From: Symbiobacterium thermophilum IAM 14863
Lineage (GTDB): Bacteria; Bacillota; Sulfobacillia; Symbiobacteriales; Symbiobacteriaceae
Direction of reading: 5' to 3'
DNA length: 64,000 nucleotides
Assembly: GCF_000009905.1 (NCBI RefSeq)
Contig: NC_006177.1
Span: forward strand, 2,232,001-2,296,000
The first letter of the stretch is position 1. The number at the start of each line of letters is the position of its first letter. The notes under the pieces were generated by a model that saw only the letters and a program-made list of their open reading frames with translations, was not told the origin of the DNA and did not search any database. Below are positions 27,573 through 36,281 of the stretch, piece after piece. Both the position numbers and the translations under genes were made by a program.

Positions 27573-28469
27573 GTGGAACTGCACCACCTGCGCTACTTCG
27601 TCGCCGTCGCCCGGCACCGCAACTTCACCCGGGCCGCCCAGGAGCACATGGTCGCCCAGCCTTCGCTCAGCCAGCAGATCCGCCGGCTGGAAGAGGAGCT
27701 GGGCGTGCTGCTCTTCGACCGCAGCCGGACGCCCGTGCGGCTCACAGACGCCGGCGAGGCGCTCCTGCCCCATGCGGAGGCGATCCTGCGGCAAGTGGAG
27801 GCAGCCGGGGCGGCCGTGGAAGAGCGGATCGGCCTGCGCAGTGGACGGCTGGTGCTGGGCAGCCTGCCCGTGACCGGCTCGCGCCTGCTTCCCCGGGCGA
27901 TCACCGCCTACCGGCAGCGGTATCCGGGGGTGCAGATCACCTTGCGGGAGGAGCCGACCCAGCGGCTGACCGAGCTGGCCCTGGCGGACGAGACGGACCT
28001 GACGCTGACCACGCTGCCGGTGGGCAGCGACGAGCTGGACTGGCAGCCGCTCCTCACCGAGCCGATCCTGCTGGCGTTGCCGCCGGACCACCCCCTCGCG
28101 GCGGACGGGCCGCCGCACCCCGCCATTCCGCTGTCCGCCGTGGCCGGGGAGCCCTTTCTGATCATGAAGCCCGGCTACGGCTTCCGTGACCTGGTCCTGG
28201 CCGCGTGCCAAGCCGCCGGCTTTTCACCGCAGATCGCCTTTGAATCGGCGCAGATCGAGACGCTGCAGGCGATGGTCGCCGCCGGGCTGGGGGTGACGCT
28301 GGTGCCTCAGATGGCCGCAGACCGCAGCCTTCGGCCGTCGCCGGTCTTCGTCCCCCTCGCCGGCGCACCGCTGACACGCACCCTGGCGCTGGCCTGGCGG
28401 CGGGACCGCCCGCTGCCCCGCTCCGCCCAGGCCTTCCTCAAACTTGCATCAGAACTTTGGCCTTATTAG
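27573..28469 (+). CDS. LysR-type transcriptional regulator
   Basis: A 298-residue regulator. The N-terminal winged helix-turn-helix reads ELHHLRYFVAVARHRNFTRAAQEHM and PSLSQQIRRLEEELG, nearly the consensus. Residues about 90-298 are the periplasmic-binding-protein-like effector domain. GTG at 27573 lies six bases after GGGGGT; an in-frame ATG at 27528 would place the palindrome inside the gene. Divergent to leuC, so it most likely controls leuCD and itself; the effector would be a leucine-pathway intermediate by analogy, which is inference. Confidence 0.9.
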   Translation: MELHHLRYFVAVARHRNFTRAAQEHMVAQPSLSQQIRRLEEELGVLLFDRSRTPVRLTDAGEALLPHAEAILRQVEAAGAAVEERIGLRSGRLVLGSLPVTGSRLLPRAITAYRQRYPGVQITLREEPTQRLTELALADETDLTLTTLPVGSDELDWQPLLTEPILLALPPDHPLAADGPPHPAIPLSAVAGEPFLIMKPGYGFRDLVLAACQAAGFSPQIAFESAQIETLQAMVAAGLGVTLVPQMAADRSLRPSPVFVPLAGAPLTRTLALAWRRDRPLPRSAQAFLKLASELWPY

Positions 28470-28489
28470 CCGAATTTCCAACGAATACC

Positions 28490-28516
28490 TGAAACCTGGA
28501 CGGCCTCTCGTTCGTC
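28490..28516 (+). promoter_or_regulatory. ECF-sigma-type promoter candidate
   Basis: TGAAAC (28490-28495), 17 bases, CGTC (28513-28516), close to SigW-type promoters. It lies 35 bases before a small two-helix membrane protein gene, a common kind of ECF-sigma target. Confidence 0.4.
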
Positions 28517-28551
28517 TCTACAAGTGAAAGCGCCCCGGGGGAGGCGAGGAC

Positions 28552-28824
28552 ATGAGCAAGAGCTACCAGCGTTGGATGCTGATCTGCACCGATTGCGCGT
28601 ACATCATCGCCGCCGCTCTGGCGGTGTGGGCCGTCCCCCTGCTGTATCAGTTAGGGCCGCTGGCCGTGCTGCCCTACGTGGGCATCGCGGGGATGGTCTG
28701 GTCGGCGGTGACCGCGGCCGGCCTCGCCGTCATCTGGTTCCGGCACGAGCGACCGGATTCCCGGTTCCGGGTCCGGCTCACGGCGTGGGTGCGGCGGCCT
28801 GCATGGCGCGAAAGCGAGGCGTGA
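28552..28824 (+). CDS. Small two-helix membrane protein
   Basis: A 90-residue protein of unknown family with two hydrophobic helices (about 11-34 and 39-64) and a basic C-terminal tail (RFRVRLTAWVRRPAWRES). ATG start behind GGGGGAGGCGAGG. The upstream ECF-type promoter candidate suggests membrane-stress expression. It ends before a strong hairpin, so it is probably transcribed alone. Confidence 0.65.
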   Translation: MSKSYQRWMLICTDCAYIIAAALAVWAVPLLYQLGPLAVLPYVGIAGMVWSAVTAAGLAVIWFRHERPDSRFRVRLTAWVRRPAWRESEA

Positions 28825-28859
28825 TTTACTATTCTGTACTAGATGGTGTATGATAGAGC

Positions 28860-28890
28860 AAGACCCCGGCCTGAGGGTGGCCGGGGTCTT
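28860..28890. terminator. Hairpin terminator
   Basis: Perfect 12-bp arms AAGACCCCGGCC and complement, 7-base loop, followed by TCGCTAAAT. A TATGAT hexamer just upstream (28849-28854) might be a -10 element, which would put the hairpin at the 5' end of the next message. Confidence 0.7.
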
Positions 28891-28922
28891 TCGCTAAATA
28901 CGGCAGGGGAGGGGTATGCGCG

Positions 28923-29573
28923 ATGCAACGCCATCTCGTGCTGAGGTTGCTCTGGTACTACGTGGGGCTGGTGATCACGGGCCTGGGGTACGCGCTGGTG
29001 ATCGCCCAGGGGCTGGGCGCCAGCCCCTGGGATATCCTCCATCTCGGACTCACCGGTCAGACCGGAATCCCGCTGGGGCGGGTGGTGCAGATAACGGGCG
29101 CGTTCGTCATCCTGGTGGACGTGTTGCTCGGCATGCGCCCCAACCTGGGCATGGTCCTCAACATGCTCTCCCTCGGACCGATCACCCAGTTCCTGCTGGA
29201 AAGGCTGGCCGCTCCTGCGACCCTCCCCGGCCGCTGGCTGATGCTGGTTGCGGGCATCGTGGTCTCGGGCATCGGCACCGCCTTCTACGCCAGCGCCGAC
29301 CTGGGCGCCGGCCCCCGGGACTCCCTGATGATCGGGCTCACGCGCAAGCTGGGGCTGCCCGTCGCGATCGTGAAGAACGGGCTCGACGTGATGGTCTCGC
29401 TGATCGGCTGGTGGCTGGGCGGTCCTCTGGGCGCGGGCACGGTGGCGGTGGCTGTAGGCCTCGGCCCCTCCGTGCAGCTGGGCTTCCACCTGGCCAGCCT
29501 GCTGGCCCGGCTGCGGCCGCTGCACGGCATCGTGCGGCCGGTGCCCCTGCGGTCGGCGACGGCTCGGCAGTGA
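28923..29573 (+). CDS. YczE-family membrane protein
   Basis: A 216-residue protein with five hydrophobic helices and an internal similarity between its halves: GLGYALVIAQGLGASPWDIL and GIGTAFYASADLGAGPRDSL. This repeat is characteristic of the YczE/YyaS family. B. subtilis YczE influences surfactin synthetase and is otherwise unexplained. ATG start with GGGGAGGGG. A hairpin lies upstream; about 245 bases without a gene follow. Confidence 0.85.
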   Translation: MQRHLVLRLLWYYVGLVITGLGYALVIAQGLGASPWDILHLGLTGQTGIPLGRVVQITGAFVILVDVLLGMRPNLGMVLNMLSLGPITQFLLERLAAPATLPGRWLMLVAGIVVSGIGTAFYASADLGAGPRDSLMIGLTRKLGLPVAIVKNGLDVMVSLIGWWLGGPLGAGTVAVAVGLGPSVQLGFHLASLLARLRPLHGIVRPVPLRSATARQ

Positions 29574-29819
29574 GGCCGCGGCTCGCCCAGGCGGGGCCGG
29601 CCGGCGGCGGCCGGGTGCGCCAAGAATCTTCCTGTGCGCGATGCCGCCGCGTCGCGGACAATCTTGGTGTGTGGCGAAGTCACCCGCCGCGCACCACCTC
29701 CTGCGCTCGAGGCTCATCCTGACCGGCGGTATATGGTAGAATTGTTGCCAGGTGCTCATATCAGGACCCCTACTGCAGGCACCGATCGTCCAGCGCTCAA
29801 CACTCGACAGAGGATGTGA

Positions 29820-30812
29820 TTGTGGATGAACCCCTGGCTGATATTCGCCATCTGCGCCGCCGTGATCATCGTCGCGGGACGGGCCATCTCCAACGCATCA
29901 GACGAGCTGGCGGAGCGGACCGGGCTCGGTCGGGCGTTTATCGGCTCGCTCCTCCTCGCCGGCGCCACCTCCCTTCCGGAGGTCGCGGCCTCCGGCTCCG
30001 CGGCGTTCATGGGATCGGGCAACCTGGCCCTGGGCAACGTGTTCGGCAGCAACATCTTTAACATGATCCTGCTGGTCGTCGGCCAGATCTTTGCCACGCG
30101 CCACATCCTATCCAACGTATCGCCCACGCACATCACCACCGCGGCGACCGGCATGCTGCTGAGCGGCATTGCCGCGCTCAGCATCCTCGCACCGCAGCCC
30201 TATGCATTCCTCGGCGCCGGCCTCGACACGTGGCTGATCGCGGTGCTCTACATTGTCATCATGCGCATGCTGCCCGGAGCCGAACAGGAGCCCGAGGTGG
30301 CAGCGGCCACCCAGGCCCGGGATGCCGAACCCACCACCTCCCTGACCGTCCTCTGGCTGAAGTTTGCGGCCTCCGCCGCGGCCATCCTGGTGGCGGGCTG
30401 GTTCCTGAGCAAGGCCGCAGACGAGATCGCGGTCATCACCGGTCTCGGCCAGACCTTCATCGGCAGCACCCTGCTCGCCGCCTCCACCTCCCTGCCCGAA
30501 CTCACGGTGTCCATCTTCACCGCCCGCATGGGCGCCTATGACCTGCTGGTGGGCAACGTCCTGGGCAGCAACATCTTCAACATGGTCATCCTGATCGTCA
30601 GCGACCTGCTCCAGCCCGGCAGCACCCCCATCCTCTCCACCGGCACCACGGGCCAGGCGGTCTCCGCCCTGGTGGGGCTGGTGCTCTCCGGCATCGTGAT
30701 CGTATCGCTGACCCTGCCCCGGCGGGAGGGCAAGTTCAAGTTCTCGTGGGACATGTGGCTGATCCTGGCCGTCTACCTGGTCGGCCTCCGCATGATCTAC
30801 CAGGCAGGCTGA
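29820..30812 (+). CDS. Sodium/calcium exchanger family antiporter
   Basis: A 330-residue CaCA-superfamily protein with two homologous halves of about five helices. The alpha-repeat signatures are FIGSLLLAGATSLPEVAAS with GNVFGSNIFNMILL, and FIGSTLLAASTSLPELTVS with GNVLGSNIFNMVIL; these carry the ion-binding Glu/Asn residues. It should exchange Ca2+ for Na+ or H+ across the membrane, as in the YrbG-like group. TTG at 29820 is six bases after GAGG; ATG at 29826 is the alternative. It is a single gene with its own terminator. Confidence 0.92.
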   Translation: MWMNPWLIFAICAAVIIVAGRAISNASDELAERTGLGRAFIGSLLLAGATSLPEVAASGSAAFMGSGNLALGNVFGSNIFNMILLVVGQIFATRHILSNVSPTHITTAATGMLLSGIAALSILAPQPYAFLGAGLDTWLIAVLYIVIMRMLPGAEQEPEVAAATQARDAEPTTSLTVLWLKFAASAAAILVAGWFLSKAADEIAVITGLGQTFIGSTLLAASTSLPELTVSIFTARMGAYDLLVGNVLGSNIFNMVILIVSDLLQPGSTPILSTGTTGQAVSALVGLVLSGIVIVSLTLPRREGKFKFSWDMWLILAVYLVGLRMIYQAG

Positions 30813-30827
30813 CCACCAGAGCAGCAG

Positions 30828-30854
30828 ACCCCCGGCCCATGGCGGGCCGGGGGT
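30828..30854 (+). terminator. Rho-independent terminator
   Basis: Perfect 11-bp arms ACCCCCGGCCC and complement with a 5-base loop, followed by TTCGTTTCG, 15 bases after the antiporter stop. Confidence 0.8.
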
Positions 30855-31189
30855 TTCGTTTCGCATATGGATCAGAACGGCGGACCGCGTACGGATCAGC
30901 GGAGCGAACGGCGTCCGGGAGCGCAGTGCGGAGTGCGTGTCGGTCGGATACGCTCAAAGCCCCCCGGACCCGGCCTCATCGGCGCGCGTCCAGCCACGCG
31001 TGCAGCAGCCGTGCCTTCTCGGTCCTGCCCAGTGCGCGGTACGCCCTGTACTCGTACTCCAGGCCGCTTCGTTCAGGCTCCGCAGGCAGACGGCGCGGGC
31101 GCAGCGAGCACGCCCGTCTGCCGAGGAGCCCATATCTCTTCAGGGGCGGCCTGGGCGCCGAGCCCCGCTGCCCAGGGCATCTTAACGCG
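30855..31189. other. Gap with a possible gene remnant on the minus strand
   Basis: No complete gene is visible. On the minus strand, about 31074-30976 encodes GLEYEYRAYRALGRTEKARL followed by LHAWLDARR and a stop, with convincing codon use but no start or ribosome site, so it may be the tail of a decayed gene. The left part has short GGATCAG-type direct repeats. A weak hairpin (CCTGGGC and complement, 31150-31176) may end the transketolase message. Confidence 0.4.
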
Positions 31190-33217
31190 CTACCCCTCGA
31201 GCCACTCCACCACCCGCGCCGCGACCTGCGCCGGGGTGAACCCGAACTTCTCCGCCAGGACGCCGGCGGGGGCGGAGGCACCGAAATCCTCGTGGCCGAT
31301 GGCCAGGCCGTCCCGGCCGATGATCCGGTACCAGCCGTCGGTCCGGCCCGCCTCGATGGCGGCCAGCCGGCCCACCAGGACCTGCTCCTGATACTCCCGG
31401 GGCTGGCGCAGGAAGAGCTCCACCGAGGGCATCGAGACCACCCGGACGGCGATCCCCCGCTCGGCCAGAAGCTTCTGCGCCTCGACGGCCAGCCCCACCT
31501 CCGAGCCGGTGGCGATCAGCGTCGCGACCGGGTTCGCGGCGTCAGAGACCACGTAGCCGCCCTTCCACACGTCACGGATCGCAAAGCCCGCCGGCCGCTC
31601 CAGATGCGGCACGTTCTGCCGGGTGAGGGCCAGGATCGTCGGCTCCTTCGCCTCCATGAGGGCGTAGGCCCAGGCCATGGCCGTCTCCAGGCCGTCGGCA
31701 GGCCGGAACACGGTGACGTGCGGGATCATCCGCAGCGACCAGAGGTGCTCCACCGGCTGGTGCGTCGGGCCGTCCTCGCCCAGGAAGAAGGAGTCGTGGG
31801 TGAAGACGAAGATCGACGGCACCTGCATCAGCGCCGCCAGGCGGATCGGCGGGCGCATGTAGTCGGAGAAGACCAGGAAGGTCGCGCCGTAGGCCCGGAA
31901 GCCGCCGTAGAGCACCACTCCGTTGACGATGGAGCCCATCGCGTGCTCCCGCACGCCGAAATGGAAGTTGCGCCCGGACCAGGAGAAGTCGTACTCATCG
32001 ATCCGGCACGCCGGGCCGACGTCGCCGCCGCCCTTGATGGTGGTCAGGTTGGACTCCGCCAGGTCGGCCGAGCCGCCCACCAGGCTGGGGACCAGGGCCG
32101 CCGCCCGCTGGATGACCATCTCGGAGTACTTGCGGGTGGCCAGCGGCTTCTCGCTCCTCGCCGCCTCCACCAGCTGGGCGTCCAGATCGGCGGGGACCAT
32201 GAGGTTCTTGTGCTGGTCCCAGAGCTGCGCCTTCTCGGGGTTGGCCTGCCGCCAGGCGTCAAACTGCTCCTGCCAGCGGCGGGCCTCCGCCTGCTTCTCC
32301 GCCTTCAGTTCCGCGAAGAACTGCCGCACCTCGTCGGGCACGTAGAAGGCGGGCTCCTGCGGCCAGCCCAGGGCCTCCTTGGTCAGCCGGGTCTCCTCCG
32401 GCCCCAGCGGCGCCCCGTGGGCGACGGCCTTGCCGGCCTTGTTGGGCGAGCCGTGGCCGAGGACCGTCCGGCAGATGATCAGCGAGGGCTTGTCGGTGAC
32501 CGCCCGCGCCCGCTCGATGGCCGCCGCGATCGCCAGGTGGTCGTGGCCGTCGCACCGGTCGACGTGCCAGCCGTAGGACTCGAACCGCTTCGCCACGTCC
32601 TCCGAGAAAGCGATGTCGGTGTTGCCCTCGATGGAGATCTCGTTGTCGTCGTACAGGAAGATCAGCCGGCCGAGCTTCCACTGGCCCGCCAGCGCGGCGG
32701 CCTCGGCCACGACCCCTTCCATCAGGTCGCCGTCCCCGCAGATGCCGTAGATGTAGTGGTCAACGGGCCGGAAGTCGTCGGTGTTCACCCGGGCGGCCAG
32801 CATCTCGGCGGCCGCCGCCATCCCCACCGCGTGGGCGATGCCCTGGCCCAGGGGACCGGTCGTCACTTCCACGCCGGGGGTGTGGCCGTACTCGGGGTGA
32901 CCGGGCGTCCGGCTGCCCCACTGCCGGAAGGACTGGATCTGCTCCATGTCCAGGTCGTAGCCGGACAGGTGCAGCAGGGAGTACAGCAACATGGAGCCGT
33001 GACCGTTGGAGAGGATGAAGCGGTCGCGATTGGGCCACTCCGGATTCTCCGGGTCGAAGCGCAGGAACTGGGTCCAAAGCACGAAGGCCATGTCGGCGCA
33101 TCCCATCGGAGCCCCGGGGTGACCGGACTTGGCCTTCTCCACCGCGTCCACCGCGAGCATCTTGATGGTGTTGACAACGTTCTGGCGCAATTGCGGGTTC
33201 AGACTGGCAACTCGCAC
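31190..33217 (-). CDS. tkt: Transketolase
   Basis: A 675-residue thiamine-diphosphate enzyme that moves two-carbon units between sugar phosphates in the pentose phosphate pathway. Motifs in order: [49 protein letters not shown], the ThDP motif GDGDLMEGV ending near LIFLYDDN, then [28 protein letters not shown] and [23 protein letters not shown]. Length is typical. GTG start at 33217 lies about eleven bases after AAGGAGG. No other pentose-phosphate gene is adjacent; it appears monocistronic. Confidence 0.97.
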   Translation of the reverse strand: MRVASLNPQLRQNVVNTIKMLAVDAVEKAKSGHPGAPMGCADMAFVLWTQFLRFDPENPEWPNRDRFILSNGHGSMLLYSLLHLSGYDLDMEQIQSFRQWGSRTPGHPEYGHTPGVEVTTGPLGQGIAHAVGMAAAAEMLAARVNTDDFRPVDHYIYGICGDGDLMEGVVAEAAALAGQWKLGRLIFLYDDNEISIEGNTDIAFSEDVAKRFESYGWHVDRCDGHDHLAIAAAIERARAVTDKPSLIICRTVLGHGSPNKAGKAVAHGAPLGPEETRLTKEALGWPQEPAFYVPDEVRQFFAELKAEKQAEARRWQEQFDAWRQANPEKAQLWDQHKNLMVPADLDAQLVEAARSEKPLATRKYSEMVIQRAAALVPSLVGGSADLAESNLTTIKGGGDVGPACRIDEYDFSWSGRNFHFGVREHAMGSIVNGVVLYGGFRAYGATFLVFSDYMRPPIRLAALMQVPSIFVFTHDSFFLGEDGPTHQPVEHLWSLRMIPHVTVFRPADGLETAMAWAYALMEAKEPTILALTRQNVPHLERPAGFAIRDVWKGGYVVSDAANPVATLIATGSEVGLAVEAQKLLAERGIAVRVVSMPSVELFLRQPREYQEQVLVGRLAAIEAGRTDGWYRIIGRDGLAIGHEDFGASAPAGVLAEKFGFTPAQVAARVVEWLEG

Positions 33218-33289
33218 GGTGAAGAAAACCTCCTTACCTGGACGGTCGATCCATCTACCTTCATTACCTTACCACCAAACCGCGTACGA

Positions 33290-33312
33290 GGGGAAGCCGG
33301 TTTAGCTTCCCC
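33290..33312 (-). terminator. Hairpin after the TPM-domain gene
   Basis: 8-bp arms GGGGAAGC and complement with a 7-base loop, directly downstream of the TPM-domain gene and upstream of tkt. No clear T-run, so strength is uncertain. Confidence 0.5.
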
Positions 33313-33329
33313 CGTAGGATGCGCGATCG

Positions 33330-35888
33330 CTACTTCCACCTTCCGCCGCCGCCGGAACCGCGGCCACCGCCGCCGAAGCGGCCGCCGCCGCCGGAGCCCC
33401 GGGGACCGCCGCCGAAGCCTCCTCCGCCGCCCGAGCCGCGACCGCCGGGACCGGGCCTGAAGTGCCCGCGGGGTTCGCTGGCGCGCCGCATGGCCTGCGC
33501 CGCGGCCGCCGCCATCGCCATCTGCCGGCGCCGCTCCTCGGCCTTGTGGCGCTGGTAGGCCGCCACCAAGGCCCGGGCGCTGCGCAGCGCGGACTCCGCT
33601 TCCGCCACGGCCTGGTCGTACCGGCCGGCAGCCATCGCCTGCTCACCGGCGTCCAGAGCCCGCTGCAGGGCCGCGGCCGCGCCCGGGTTGAACCGGCTGT
33701 GGACCAGCGCGGCGGTTGCCTCGGCCCGGGCCTGCCGGAGGCGCGCCCGCGCCTCTCCCGCCCTCCGGGCCAGTTCCGCGACGGCCTGGCGCAGGCCGCC
33801 CGCCAGCTCCAGCGCGGCGGCGGCCTCCCGGCCCGCCCGGCTCACGGCCAGAGGCCGCTCTTCCAGCAGGCGGCGCGCACGGTCCAGCGCCACCTCGATC
33901 CGATCGGCCCGCTCGGCGGCGTCCCGGGGCAGGGCGAGCCCCTCGCGGGAGACCAGCTCCCTCGCCGCCGCCCACTCCCGCTCGGCCCGGGTGAGCTTCT
34001 CCCGCGCCGCCTCCCCCGCGGCGGCCAGCCGGTCGGGAAGGGTCGTCAGCAGCGCCGCCCGCTCCCGCAGGGCCGCCAGCTCCGCCAGCCGTTCGTTCAG
34101 CAGCCGGTAAGCCTGCAGGTGCCGCTGCACCTCCGGCCGCACAAAACGCTCCGCCTCCGCCAGGTCCGCCTGCGCCCGCCGCTCCAGGTCCGCCAAGGCC
34201 GCGGGCAGGTCGCGGACATCTGCCCAGTCCTCCGGGGCGTAGCGGGCGGCCAGCTGATCCAGCACGTTCCGGGCCGGCCCCTGCTGCGCGGCCAGCCAAC
34301 CGGCCCCCTCCACCAGGGCCTGCCGCTTCCCGGGATACTGTTCCACGGCCTCCCGGTACCGGGCGAGGATCGCCCGGGCCTCGTCCAGCGCCGCCTGACC
34401 GCCGGCCAGCGCTTGCTCGGCGCCGTCCACCTCTCCCCGGGCCATCCGCTCCCCAGCCCGGGCCTGCTCCTGCAACGCCCGCTCCAGCGCCTGGACCGGG
34501 TCCTCCTCCACAAACCGCAATCCGAGCCCCACCCGGGCCTGCTCGATCTCCGCCCGGGCCTGATCGGCGTCCCGCCGCTGGGCCGCGCAGGCCTCCCGCA
34601 GCCCGCTGAGCCGGGTCAGGTCCGCACCGATCGCCGCGAAGGTCTCCCCCGCCTCCCGCATGATCCGCAGCGCCCGAACCGGGTCCTTGCCCCGGGCGGC
34701 CTCGGCCGCCTGCTGCAGCCGGGCGGCCGCGTCCATCCGTTCCCGCAGGGCCGGAAACTCCCAGCCGGTCTGGTCCTGCAGATCGGCCAGGGTCCGCTCG
34801 GCCGCCTCCCGCCTGGCCCCGGTCTCGCCGACCGCGCCGTCCCAGCCGAGGATCGCCGCCGAGACGGGCGCGTAGGCCTCCTGGGCCTCCCGGTTGGCGG
34901 CCGCGGCCTGCTGGAAGGCCCTGTACACCTCGTCCAGGGCCCGGGTGCCGGCGCCGAAGCGCCAGCGGCGTGCCAGCCTGGCGGCTTCGGCCAGCTTCTC
35001 ACTGCCGGCCCGGTAAGCGTCGAAGGCCCGGTCGGATGCGGCGGCGGCCGCCGTCACGTGGCCGCGGGTCTCCTCCCCGTCGTAGTTGCGGGCCAGCGGC
35101 AGGTCCTGCTCGTGCATCTTCACCAGGTCCGACACGAAGCTGTTCCGGAGCTCCAGGCACTTGCGGTGTGTCCGACGGTACTGCAGGAAGAGCGCCAGCT
35201 CCACCACGGCCGCGATCAGCGCGGCCAGCCCGGCAAGCACGGCTCCGATGCGGCCCGGTGCGGACGTGCGGGCAGCGGCGCCGCCCGCACCGGGCTGCGC
35301 CACGCCGGAGCCGCGGGGGCCGGGCGAAGGCCGCCCCGCGCCGGAACCGCCGGTGGCGGGCAAGGGCTGGGCCGCGGGCGCCGCGGCCAGCGATTCGATC
35401 CGGTCCGCGGCCGCCACGATGGCACCGGCGATGTCGCCCTCCGCCGCCGGCGGCACAAAGGCGTCCATGATCTGTTCCACCGAACGCTCAAATGCGCGCC
35501 CCGTCGCCTCCCGGAAGGCGGACTGCACGGCGCCGTCCCTCCAGACCCGGAAGTCGACCAGCCCCTCCTCCATCGCGATGGTGATCAGTACGGCATCCCG
35601 GGGCACGTCGGCCAGCAGTTCATCAGCCATCGCCTGGAACCGGGCCTCGGCATCGACCGGTTCCGCCCCGGCGAACGCCTCCTCCAGGATGATCACCCGG
35701 AAGCCGAAGCGGCGGCCCGTCAGGTCGTTCTCCAGCCGCTCCAGCTCGGCGGCGGAGAAGATCCCGGCCCGGTCGTCCACCACGCCGCCGGAACTCGTGG
35801 CCGCCACCGCCGGCGCCGCGACCCACAGCAGTGCTGCCAGCAGGGACAGGATCAGGGCGGGAACGGAACGCACAGATCGCTTCACCAT
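33330..35888 (-). CDS. TPM-domain membrane protein with long coiled coil and glycine-rich tail
   Basis: An 852-residue protein. It has a signal peptide (LILSLLAALLWVAAPAVAA), a TPM_phosphatase domain (about 35-165: VVDDRAGIFSAAELERLEND, FRVWRDGAVQSAF) and a Gly/Pro linker. One membrane helix follows (about 212-232), then over 500 residues of Ala/Arg/Glu-rich helix with coiled-coil character. The last 50 residues are a repetitive Gly-rich tail (RGSGGGGGFGGGPRGSGGGG). Related TPM proteins (YgcG, Rv2345-like) have the same plan. The TPM domain faces outward and the coiled coil the cytosol; function unknown. ATG start with GAGGAGGCG. Divergent from the hflX leader. Confidence 0.85.
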   Translation of the reverse strand: MVKRSVRSVPALILSLLAALLWVAAPAVAATSSGGVVDDRAGIFSAAELERLENDLTGRRFGFRVIILEEAFAGAEPVDAEARFQAMADELLADVPRDAVLITIAMEEGLVDFRVWRDGAVQSAFREATGRAFERSVEQIMDAFVPPAAEGDIAGAIVAAADRIESLAAAPAAQPLPATGGSGAGRPSPGPRGSGVAQPGAGGAAARTSAPGRIGAVLAGLAALIAAVVELALFLQYRRTHRKCLELRNSFVSDLVKMHEQDLPLARNYDGEETRGHVTAAAAASDRAFDAYRAGSEKLAEAARLARRWRFGAGTRALDEVYRAFQQAAAANREAQEAYAPVSAAILGWDGAVGETGARREAAERTLADLQDQTGWEFPALRERMDAAARLQQAAEAARGKDPVRALRIMREAGETFAAIGADLTRLSGLREACAAQRRDADQARAEIEQARVGLGLRFVEEDPVQALERALQEQARAGERMARGEVDGAEQALAGGQAALDEARAILARYREAVEQYPGKRQALVEGAGWLAAQQGPARNVLDQLAARYAPEDWADVRDLPAALADLERRAQADLAEAERFVRPEVQRHLQAYRLLNERLAELAALRERAALLTTLPDRLAAAGEAAREKLTRAEREWAAARELVSREGLALPRDAAERADRIEVALDRARRLLEERPLAVSRAGREAAAALELAGGLRQAVAELARRAGEARARLRQARAEATAALVHSRFNPGAAAALQRALDAGEQAMAAGRYDQAVAEAESALRSARALVAAYQRHKAEERRRQMAMAAAAAQAMRRASEPRGHFRPGPGGRGSGGGGGFGGGPRGSGGGGRFGGGGRGSGGGGRWK

Positions 35889-35999
35889 GCGGTCGCCTCC
35901 TCATCCCGAAGTCATTCGCCGGGTGCCGCCGACGCACCTGCGCGTCTAAGAGAGTTTGCAGAGCGCGCAGAAGGTTCGGCGGCCCGGGCGCCGGTTGCG

Positions 36000-36029
36000 T
36001 TGACTTCCCTTCGGGCCGGGAGGTACAAT
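36000..36029 (+). promoter_or_regulatory. Promoter of the hflX leader
   Basis: TTGACT (36000-36005), an 18-base spacer, TACAAT (36024-36029). Transcription would begin about 25 bases before the leader-peptide start codon. Confidence 0.7.
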
Positions 36030-36059
36030 AGACGCAGTCTTCACGGAGGAGGGACAGTC

Positions 36060-36131
36060 ATGATCGGGATCGAGAAGCGCCTGCCCGGCGTGATCCGCAT
36101 GCACAAGCCCTCTCCGGCGTGCCCTCGGTAG
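36060..36131 (+). CDS. 23-residue leader peptide upstream of hflX
   Basis: ATG at 36060 follows a strong GGAGGAGGG ribosome site at 9-base spacing. The peptide reads MIGIEKRLPGVIRMHKPSPA and ends CPR. It lies between a good promoter and an intrinsic terminator 27 bases after its stop, the layout of ribosome-mediated attenuators. Its C-terminus is rich in proline and basic residues, which could slow ribosomes. In Listeria and Bacillus, antibiotic-responsive genes, including hflX-type ribosome-rescue genes, are known to sit behind leader ORF plus terminator. I infer the same logic here: inhibited ribosomes stall on the leader and block terminator formation. Confidence 0.75.
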   Translation: MIGIEKRLPGVIRMHKPSPACPR

Positions 36132-36157
36132 CGGTGCCTGGTCACGGAAGGCAACGC

Positions 36158-36189
36158 GGCCGCGGCCCTGGTGGGGCTGCGGCCTTTTT
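36158..36189 (+). terminator. Intrinsic terminator/attenuator before hflX
   Basis: An 11-bp stem (GGCCGCGGCCC with GGGCTGCGGCC, one G-T pair), a 5-base loop and TTTTT at 36185-36189. It stands 92 bases before the hflX start, downstream of the leader peptide, with no gene ending before it on this strand, so its only target is hflX itself. Confidence 0.85.
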
Positions 36190-36281
36190 GTGTGGCTGAG
36201 GCCGCTGCCCCGGCCCGGGTCGGCCCGACCGGGGAAGGCCCCGGAGAGCTGAACCGAAACAACGACAAGGAGTGGCCATTC

